Part shown: one piece after another, positions 1-6,300 of the stretch
How positions within the stretch are numbered: position 1 is the first letter of the stretch
Layout: every line of letters starts with the position of its first letter
Source: Phycisphaerae bacterium
GTDB lineage: Bacteria > Planctomycetota > Phycisphaerae > UBA1845 > UTPLA1
Direction: 5' to 3'
DNA length: 8,608 bases
Assembly (NCBI GenBank): GCA_029259995.1
Contig: JAJDEC010000037.1
Coordinates: 1 to 8,608 of the forward strand
Position numbers and translations under genes: made by a program
The notes under the pieces: model-generated
Seen by the model: only the letters and a program-made list of their open reading frames with translations
Databases searched by the model: none
Told to the model about the DNA's origin: nothing

Positions 1-1464
1 GACGAACGCAATATCGGCGGTATAAGGTCGCGCGCATCCGTTGGGGCAGCCGGTCATTCGCATTGTCAGCGGCACCTCGGCCATGCCCAATTCCTCGAAC
101 ACGCGTTCAAAGTCGTCGAGAACACTCGGCATGACGCGCTCGGACTCCGTGATCGCCAGACCGCACGTCGGCAGCGCCGGGCAGGCCATCGAGTTGCGTC
201 GCGCCTGCGAGATTTGGTGCGGCAGTGCAATTTCCGCTTCTCGAAACGCCGCCTCGACGAGGGCGATCGATTCGGACGATAGGCCGGTCAGCAACAAGTT
301 CTGTTGTGCCGTCAAACTGACGTTTGCATTCGTCCGCTCAATGACGTCTCGCAACGTCGTCCGCAGCAATCCTTCATCGCGATCGGCGATACGACCGTTC
401 TCAACGTAGATTCCGAAGTAGCCTGTCTGATTCGGCCGGACATGCGGCCCCAGATGATCGTGATATCTGAGCGGTGGGATTGCTCGCGGTGGTGCGAGTT
501 CAAACGCCGCGCGCTGTCGATACTCCTGACGGAACGCCTCGAGTCCGCGAGATTCAATCAGATACTTGAGTCGCGCGTGTTTGCGATCCGAACGATTGCC
601 GTGATCGCGGAAGATCGCGGCGACGACGCGAACTGCATCGACGGCAAACTCCGGTGCAACAAATCCAAGCGGTGTCGCGAGCCGCGCAAACGTGCTGGCG
701 TTTTCGTGGCTCAACCCCATGCCGCCGCCTACGAGAATCTGAAAGCCCTCGACACGATCGCCGTTTGTGACTGCGATGAGACCGCAATCGCAGGAATAGA
801 CGTCAACACAGTTGTCCGTATCCAGCGCGACGGCGACCTTGAATTTCCGCGGCAGGTATTGATCGCCGTAAAACGACTCGTCCATTCTTGTCGAGACGAC
901 TTTCTCCTCGCCCAACCAGATTTCGTGATACGCGCGTGTTTCGGGTCGGAGGCTGGCTGCCAGATCCCGTGCAAGTGCGCGAACTGCCAAATGTGGCGCA
1001 TCGTCGATGGGCGCAGCGCAGGTCATGACGTTGCGTTGTACGTCGCCACAGGCGCTCATCGTCGTCAGCAACGTTTCGTTGATGCGCACGATTTGCGTTC
1101 TCAGATCCCCCTTGAGTACGCCGTGAAACTGGATGGCCTGCCGAGTCGTGATACGCAGCGTTCCGTTGGCAAACTCGTCTGCAAGGTCCTCGAGGGCGAG
1201 ATACTGCTGCCCCGTCAGCGCCCCGCCGGGAATCGCGACTCGCACCATGAACGAATATTCCGGTTCCAATCCCCGACTTCGTCGCTCATTGCGATGATCG
1301 CGATCGTCCTGCTGATAAACGCCATGGAACTTGAGTACCTGAATATCGTCGTGCTCGAAATGCGTGGCGCCGGCGTTCAGGATTTCCGGAATTGTCCCGC
1401 GGAGACCGCAGCTTGCCTTCTTGGCGATTTCGACTTTCGTATGTTTCTTTTTTGGTTCTGCCAT
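1..1464 (-). CDS. cysI: Sulfite reductase hemoprotein (CysI/Sir family), C-terminus cut by window edge
   Basis: This gene reduces sulfite to sulfide (six electrons) in assimilatory sulfate reduction, using siroheme coupled to a [4Fe-4S] cluster in the cytoplasm. The frame is open from the ATG at 1464 to position 1, giving 488 residues with no stop. E. coli CysI has 570 residues, so roughly 80 are missing. Seen directly: LKFHGVYQQDDRD near residues 44-56, MVRVAIPGG at 73-81, TTRQAIQFHG at 106-115, CGDVQRNVM at 139-147 and LPRKFK at 204-209. Cluster cysteines are C428, C434, C473 and C477, in CPALPTC and TGCPNGC; the spacing (6, 39, 4) equals that of the E. coli cluster ligands. R75, R144, K207 and K209 fit the siroheme/sulfite-binding basic residues of the family. 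The gene starts 76 bases after the cysH stop with only a weak AGG-like ribosome site, so it is probably cotranscribed with cysH. Whether the donor is ferredoxin or a CysJ flavoprotein cannot be seen. Confidence 0.95.
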   Translation of the reverse strand, partial: MAEPKKKHTKVEIAKKASCGLRGTIPEILNAGATHFEHDDIQVLKFHGVYQQDDRDHRNERRSRGLEPEYSFMVRVAIPGGALTGQQYLALEDLADEFANGTLRITTRQAIQFHGVLKGDLRTQIVRINETLLTTMSACGDVQRNVMTCAAPIDDAPHLAVRALARDLAASLRPETRAYHEIWLGEEKVVSTRMDESFYGDQYLPRKFKVAVALDTDNCVDVYSCDCGLIAVTNGDRVEGFQILVGGGMGLSHENASTFARLATPLGFVAPEFAVDAVRVVAAIFRDHGNRSDRKHARLKYLIESRGLEAFRQEYRQRAAFELAPPRAIPPLRYHDHLGPHVRPNQTGYFGIYVENGRIADRDEGLLRTTLRDVIERTNANVSLTAQQNLLLTGLSSESIALVEAAFREAEIALPHQISQARRNSMACPALPTCGLAITESERVMPSVLDDFERVFEELGMAEVPLTMRMTGCPNGCARPYTADIAFV

Positions 1465-1540
1465 GCGTCTGCCTGTCGTTGTCGTCTGTCTGAACGTCGA
1501 GTGATTCGTCGTTTTGCAACTCGTGCGTTTGTGTTGGGGG

Positions 1541-2272
1541 CTAGATTCCAGCCCCGTGTAATCCGCATTCCGTCTTGTCGAACGCACTCCAGCGGCCGTC
1601 CCGGCTGTAATCCGTCGGCTTGGCGCCTTCAACACGTTGCGTGCAATGCGTGCAGCCGAGCGTCGGAAACCCCTTTTCATGCAGCGGATTAAACGGCACC
1701 TTGTTGGCGCTGACGTATTCCCAGATTTGCTCTCGGGACCAGTTCGCCAGCGGATTGACTTTCAACACGCGATACTGCCAATCCCATTCGATCACCCGCA
1801 TGTTGCTGCGCAGCGTCGACTGTTCTCGTCGCAGGCCTGTGACCCATACGTCGACGTCGTTCATCACTTCATGCATCGGTTCAACCTTGCGAAGCACGCA
1901 GCACAACGCTGGATTGGTTTTCCAAAGCTCGGGACCATGCTCGATCGCTTGCGCTTCGGGAGATAGCCGGGGGCCGCAATTGACGAATGACACGTGCGGA
2001 TATCGTTGAATCAACTGATCGCGAAGCCGATAAGTTTCCTCGAAGAAGAACTCCGTATCGATATATACGACCGTCAGATGCCGCGCGTGCAGCGAGAACA
2101 TATGGATGAGCGCGCAGCCTTCCATGCCGAACTGCGTTGTCAGTACGAGCCGTTGCCGACCGAATCGATCTACAATCCATGGGATCAGCGATGCCGTTGG
2201 CGTGTCTTCTCGAATCTGATTATCCGTAGTCGTCGGCGACCTGGGATCTTTCGACAGAACCTGCAATTCCAT
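1541..2272 (-). CDS. cysH: Adenylylsulfate (APS)-type sulfonucleotide reductase, CysH family
   Basis: The product (243 residues, normal family length) reduces activated sulfate to sulfite with thioredoxin or a similar thiol donor; sulfite then goes to the downstream sulfite reductase. Seen directly: LTTQFGMEGC near residues 44-53 (nucleotide-binding loop region), YIDTEFFFEET at 70-80, CCVLRKVEP at 124-132, VTGLRREQS at 144-152, GCTHCT at 206-211 and the catalytic ECGLHG at 235-240 (C236). Known for the family: the CC plus CxxC cysteines (C124, C125, C207, C210) bind a [4Fe-4S] cluster and mark the APS-reducing branch, while enterobacterial PAPS reductases lack them. APS is therefore the inferred substrate. 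The ATG at 2272 is preceded by GGAG at an 8-base spacing, which supports this start. The gene is first in the operon and lies directly behind a Cys-rich leader and a terminator, so it is probably controlled by attenuation. Confidence 0.96.
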   Translation of the reverse strand: MELQVLSKDPRSPTTTDNQIREDTPTASLIPWIVDRFGRQRLVLTTQFGMEGCALIHMFSLHARHLTVVYIDTEFFFEETYRLRDQLIQRYPHVSFVNCGPRLSPEAQAIEHGPELWKTNPALCCVLRKVEPMHEVMNDVDVWVTGLRREQSTLRSNMRVIEWDWQYRVLKVNPLANWSREQIWEYVSANKVPFNPLHEKGFPTLGCTHCTQRVEGAKPTDYSRDGRWSAFDKTECGLHGAGI

Positions 2273-2280
2273 CGCGATTT

Positions 2281-2284
2281 CTCC
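2281..2284 (-). promoter_or_regulatory. Ribosome binding site of cysH (GGAG)
   Basis: GGAG is read on the minus strand eight bases before the cysH ATG. It lies downstream of the leader terminator and is not part of that hairpin. Control by the leader would therefore act on transcription rather than by hiding this site. Confidence 0.7.
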
Positions 2285-2312
2285 GCTGTTATGCGTTTTC
2301 TATTTGCCGAAA

Positions 2313-2348
2313 TAAGAAAAGCCCGCGAACCAAGATCCGCGGGCTTCT
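2313..2348 (-). terminator. Intrinsic terminator / attenuator in the cysH leader
   Basis: On the minus strand AAGCCCGCG (2346-2338) pairs perfectly with CGCGGGCTT (2327-2319). The stem continues inward through G-U, A-U and U-G pairs to a CUUG loop (2334-2331). An outer G-U and A-U pair are possible at 2347/2318 and 2348/2317. The tail reads TTTTCTTATTT. A GC-rich stem with a U-rich tail is a typical intrinsic terminator. It lies about 40 bases before the cysH start and after the only good promoter seen, with no other long gene between them. It therefore looks like a regulated terminator inside the leader rather than the end of a preceding gene. It could also serve as the end of a free-standing leader transcript. 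Confidence 0.88.
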
Positions 2349-2413
2349 GAAGCGTTTATTGAGATCAGTTCGTTATTTCTGTCTCAGCAACAACAACAGG
2401 TCACGCGGACCTT
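2332..2413 (-). promoter_or_regulatory. Candidate antiterminator pairing in the cysH leader
   Basis: The minus-strand segment AAGGTCCGCG (2413-2404, leader codons 32-35) is complementary to CGCGGATCTT (2341-2332) over ten consecutive pairs, one of them G-U. The second segment is the inner part of the terminator's 5' arm plus its loop, so the two structures exclude each other. The first arm lies between the two Cys-codon clusters of the leader peptide. A ribosome stalled at the first cluster (2437-2417) would leave it mostly free, whereas one at the stop codon would cover it. The first segment can also form a small local hairpin (GGTC/GACC). The pairing is seen in the sequence; the switching is inferred. 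Confidence 0.6.
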
Positions 2414-2506
2414 CATACAGCTGCAACAGATACAACAATGGGCGAAATCGGCGCACAGGACGTGGCCGGTCATAGCGGAAAGGCGGTTTGCTGAGTGATT
2501 CGTCAT
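2384..2506 (-). CDS. Cysteine-rich leader peptide upstream of cysH
   Basis: A 40-codon frame runs from ATG at 2506 to TGA at 2386-2384. It carries ten cysteines (18, 24, 25, 27, 28, 30, 37-40) and ends with four consecutive Cys codons before the stop. The second cluster reads HCCICCSCM. An internal in-frame ATG at 2473 (codon 12) would give 29 residues. Neither start has a clear Shine-Dalgarno sequence, so the start is uncertain. The peptide lies about 40 bases below the predicted transcript start and 38 bases before a terminator, in front of two cysteine-supply enzymes. Runs of codons for the pathway end product in a leader are the hallmark of attenuation, so the most likely role is sensing charged tRNA-Cys by ribosome stalling. 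Seven of ten Cys codons are TGT, unlike the mostly TGC usage of the neighbouring enzymes. A small metal-binding peptide is a weaker alternative. Confidence 0.82.
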   Translation of the reverse strand: MTNHSANRLSAMTGHVLCADFAHCCICCSCMKVRVTCCCC

Positions 2507-2517
2507 AATTAATCTGC

Positions 2518-2548
2518 ACGCGAGACGGCCCCAATCGTCGTCTCACGC
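2518..2548 (-). promoter_or_regulatory. Hairpin / inverted repeat at the 5' end of the leader transcript
   Basis: On the minus strand GCGTGAGACG (2548-2539) pairs with CGTCTCGCGT (2527-2518) over ten positions, including two G-U pairs, with an 11-base loop. The predicted transcript start (about 2546) falls at its outer edge. It could be a 5' stabilising hairpin of the leader RNA or, as DNA, a repressor operator overlapping the start site. No known operator was recognised. Confidence 0.5.
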
Positions 2549-2552
2549 TTAT

Positions 2553-2582
2553 TTTATAGCACGCTCCGCTTCCGAGAGTCAA
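2553..2582 (-). promoter_or_regulatory. Sigma70-type promoter of the leader-cysH-cysI operon
   Basis: On the minus strand TTGACT (2582-2577, five of six consensus bases) is followed after 18 bases by TATAAA (2558-2553, five of six). A TG one base upstream of the -10 gives an extended -10. A start near 2546 would leave about 40 bases before the leader ATG. It is the best promoter-like pair I found in the gene-free region and points towards cysH. Confidence 0.75.
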
Positions 2583-3371
2583 GGATATTCGCGCAGCGTT
2601 GTTCGTATTCGACGGCGTTTCATCGTTGAAGGCGCTGCTCATTGCCTGACAACATTGCGGCGACGCAACCCATTCTGACGCCGTGTTGTCGGGCCCCATA
2701 CCCCGATTGCCCCGCTCTGATCGATCTGTCCAAGTGAACCACAAGGCGCAAGGAAAATTCGTTCATCTGTCAGAGTAGACGTGTCATCGCGCTTGATGGC
2801 TGGCTGGATATTTGGAGTTTCCTGGGGCAGGACCCCTTCGGCAAGATTGACGAACTGGCGCCTCCAACGGTGAAAACGCTCGAATTCGACCCATTGCGAG
2901 TCGCAATCTCAGCCTTGAGAAGGCCGGGCTGTTTTCATGTCGTCCCTGTCGGGACGTTGGTGGAATACAGTCGCCGCGATGACCAGCGCCGTCGACGGTC
3001 TCCGCAAACCCGTGAAGCGCCATTTCTTATTCGTATGCCGTGAGACCGCGATTGCGAAAGCAGCTATCTCACGGAGCACGAGGCTGACGGGCTTCGGTGT
3101 TATCGTCGTGCTGTTGACGTGTATCAGTCCGATCGATCCATCGAATGACGAATCCGACAACATCAAAGGCATGTTGCAATGTCCTCTGGTCGCGACTCCG
3201 CACATGCGAACGAGCAGTACACGCGGCTTGAACGGGAATTCGGGGGGACGCCTTCGGCCAGAGCCAGGAGCCAGACTGGACTGAACGGAGGGTTTCCGAA
3301 TTCCCAAGGTGCACGTAAACGTCGAATCGTGTACTCGAATACAACGTCATCATTGCGTTCCGCCCAATCTG
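2583..3371. other. Gene-free stretch between the large secreted protein gene and the cys promoter
   Basis: I see no convincing gene in these 789 bases. The short frames with ATG starts on either strand have low-complexity, arginine- and serine-rich translations with no recognisable motif. The frame 2738-3043 on the plus strand is open for about 100 codons with a protein-like composition (for example GWLDIWSFLGQDPFGKIDEL), but it begins after a stop and has no ATG, so at best it is a gene remnant. A short palindrome, GCCTTGAGAAGGC (2912-2924), is followed by CGGGCTGTTTT and weakly resembles a plus-strand terminator. A larger inverted repeat at 3234-3305 is listed separately. Confidence 0.5.
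3234..3305. repeat. 10-bp perfect inverted repeat downstream of the large gene
   Basis: GGGAATTCGG at 3234-3243 is matched by CCGAATTCCC at 3296-3305, separated by 52 bases. It starts 67 bases past the stop codon of the large secreted-protein gene. It could form a large hairpin in that gene's 3' untranslated RNA and act in termination or mRNA stability, but no U-tract follows. The ends of a small decayed mobile element are a weaker alternative. Confidence 0.4.
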
Positions 3372-6300
3372 CTATGGACTCATTAAGGCGTTCGTGAACA
3401 ACTGCGTATCGAGGCCGTTCGCCTGGCCGTCGTCGTTCATGTCGGCGCCGCACGCAGTGTCGGGCGTCGCCGTCGCCGGATCGAGCAGCGCATCAACAAA
3501 CAACGGTACGTCAAACAGATCGACGAGATCATCACCGTTTAGATCACCCTTGCTGCACAAGTCGATCGACAACTCGTAGTTCGGCCCAAAGCCGCCCTGC
3601 ACCGCGAAACTGTCGTTGTAGACCGAGACCCGAATCAAATACGTCTGCCCAGCAATGACGTCCAGGTGGATCGTCGACTTGCGATTCAGATTCGCTCCGC
3701 CCAGCCAGCACTCGGGCGGGGCGCCGACCGTGTCATCGTTGCAGGCGAGCTGCGTGCCGCCCGTCTGCGGGCAGCCGTCAAAGACGGCGAGAACGCTGTC
3801 AAACTCCGTCCCGGGATTGCATGTCGAAAACGTTGCCAGCGTGCTGACGCCCGGCGTGAACTCGAGCCATTCGTCGATCGTGTTGTTGGCGCCGCCGCAG
3901 GAATCGTCATTGCCCGTCGTTCCCAGGTTGTCCTCCAGCGTACCAAACGTGACGCCTTCCGTGACCGGTGTGGCAGCATCGCATTCCTCGCCCGGCCCGC
4001 ATCCGAGCGGTCCGGTTTCGCATTCGTCGAGAATGCCGTTGCCGTTACAGTCTGCTGAGAACGGCGACACGAAGAATCGATACGCCCTCTGTACGTTCGC
4101 AACAGTTTCCAGGCCGCTGCCGTCGAGATTCATGCGGAGAATCTCGTCAGGGCCCGTGTCGGAGAAGTACACCTTGCTGTCCGCGAGATCGAGTTGGATG
4201 CCAGCGCAGTTTATCCCGAGCGTGTAAATGTCCTCCAGCCCGCTGCCGTCCAGATTCGCGCGGCGTACGAGCCCATCGAACTGCGTGAAGTAGAACCTGC
4301 CGCCCGCTGGATCGACCGCGATTTCGACGGGGACATTGAGACCGGTGCTGATCAGCGTCTGCACGTCGCTGCCGTCGAGGTTGGCGGACCTGATGCGCCC
4401 CACGGATTGCTCAGCGATGTACATTCTGCCGCCGGCGACGTCGAGATCCAGCCCGGACGCGCTCGTGAGTGACGTCACGAGCAGTTCAACGCCGGAACCA
4501 TCTCTGAAGGATCGGTAGACACTGGACGAGCCCGCCCAGTAGATTCGATCATTCGCCGAGTCGATCTCGATCGTGAGAGCCCGCCCCTGTGGAGCGTCGA
4601 CCACAAGCTCCGTGCCGGTTCCATCGAGGTTCACGCGATAGATCTGATTCGTGCTGATGTTGCCGTAGTAGATTTTCCCAATCTGCCGATCGACCGCGAT
4701 GCCGCGATAGATTCCGCCGGGCAACGGGATCGACGGGCCGGCGCTGCTGCCGTCCTCGTTCAGGACCACGATTTCGTCGTTCAGATCGTCCATCGCGAAA
4801 ATGGATCCGCCCGATGACTCGCAGGCGTCGAGCATGCCGTTTGCGTTGCAATCCAGACCCGACGTCGTGACGACAACGGACCACGACACCAACGTGCCGA
4901 CATCCTGCCCCGGAATATCCGCAACGTTCAACGTCCAATCGCCATCCAGATCAAGCCCGTCGAACGCCGCGAGCGGCTGGTGCGGCATCGCCGGTCCGGC
5001 GTAATTGTTGATCGCATCGACCGATGCGGGACCGTTGAAGCAGTCGATGCTGACCGCCGCTGCATCGTCCAATACGAGTGGATCGTCTTCCGATCCAAAA
5101 TTGTTGGTTCGATACCCGAATACGCTCGTCGTGCAACCCACCGACGACGAACCGCTGCGGTTTATCAGTGTCACGGTCGTTCCGTTGTGCGACAGCGTCG
5201 CGACGATATCGCCCTGCCATGTATGGTTGATGTGCAGATTCACAATGACGTCGGTAATCGTACCCGTCGCCGGAACATGGATGACCGATTGAACACCGAT
5301 CGGATCGGCGTCGGGAATCGCCAGATTCGGTTCTGCGCCGTACAGGAATTGACCGCCGGCTAATTCACAAGCGTCGAGAACACCGTTCGCATTGCAGTCC
5401 GCGGTCAATTGGCACGAGTCGAGGACACCGTCGCCGTTGCAATCGTTGCCGTCGAGCTGGCATTCATCGGGGACGCCGTCCTGATTGCAGTCGGGAAGTC
5501 CTTCACAGACATCGAGCATGCCGTTGTTGTTGCAGTCGCCGACCAGCACCTCACAGTCGTCTGGTACGCCGTTCTGATTGCAGTCCATCCAGCCCGCGTC
5601 ACGGCCCAGCGTCTGGAACAGGCGATCATAGGGCTGAAAATTCCCCAGGAATGTCCCTTGACCGTCCGGGTAGCCGGCGTCCTGAATCTTCCAGAAAAAC
5701 CGATTGCTGCCGGTATCTTCCAACTGGAATTCCAGCGTTTCGCCCGGCGTCGTCGCGATCGGCGCGGCGAACGTGAATCGCTCCAGGTCTGCGGCAGGTA
5801 CGCTGACGGTTCGCGTCACGGATCCGATCTCGACAGCGCCGCGCAGCAGTGTCAGCGTTAATTGATCGCTGCCGCCGCCCAGATTGTCAAACAGCGCCAC
5901 TTCAATCGCCTCGATCAGCGTGAACGTCGGCTTGAACGTCTGGCCCGCCCGATTGCTCAGAAAAATATTGCCGGCGCCGCCGGTCCACGGCGGCAGATAC
6001 GATTGATCGATCTGGGGCTCGAATTCGCATTCATCGACGGTGCCGTTGTTGTTGCAATCGCCCGTGGCGAGATTGCAGTCGTCGGGAATGCCGTCGGCAT
6101 TGCAGTCGTTGAGATTCAGCTGGCATTCGTCGGGGATTCCGTCGTTATTGCAGTCGTTTCCGGCGAGTTCGCAGTTGTCGGGCACGCCGTTGCTATTGCA
6201 ATCGGGCATCAACTGGCATTCGTCGGGGATGCCGTCGTTGTTGCAGTCGTTGCCGGCGAGTTCGCAGTCGTCCGGTACGCCGTTGGCGTTGCAGTCCTGC

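Noticed and set aside
410..440. A suspected frameshift in cysI near the FGIYVENG motif
   Set aside because: Careful rereading (HVRPNQTGYFGIYVENG) shows one continuous frame. The apparent shift was a reading error.
304..1692. A 462-residue plus-strand open frame
   Set aside because: It lies antisense to cysI and the end of cysH, which have all family motifs. Its translation is Arg/Cys-rich with no recognisable domain, so it is a mirror of GC-rich codon use.
2313..2548. A metabolite riboswitch (for example SAM-type) upstream of cysH
   Set aside because: No conserved riboswitch core was recognised, and the leader is largely occupied by the Cys-rich frame, which explains the terminator better.
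2373..2744. A 123-residue minus-strand frame over the leader and promoter
   Set aside because: It overlaps the Cys-rich leader in another frame, crosses the promoter and 5' hairpin, and shows no motif.
2912..2924. A GCCTTGAGAAGGC palindrome followed by CGGGCTGTTTT as a plus-strand terminator
   Set aside because: The stem is only five pairs, the T-run is short and separated from it, and there is no plus-strand gene to terminate.
2937..3284. A 115-residue plus-strand frame with a short hydrophobic stretch (GFGVIVVLLTCISPI), and a similar-length minus-strand frame at 2909-3307
   Set aside because: Neither has a ribosome site or a recognisable family, they overlap each other, and their composition is random-looking.
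6024..6296. CRISPR-like regular repetition
   Set aside because: The repeated bases encode DCN protein repeats in frame, the spacers are also repetitive, and the units are imperfect. It is not a CRISPR array.
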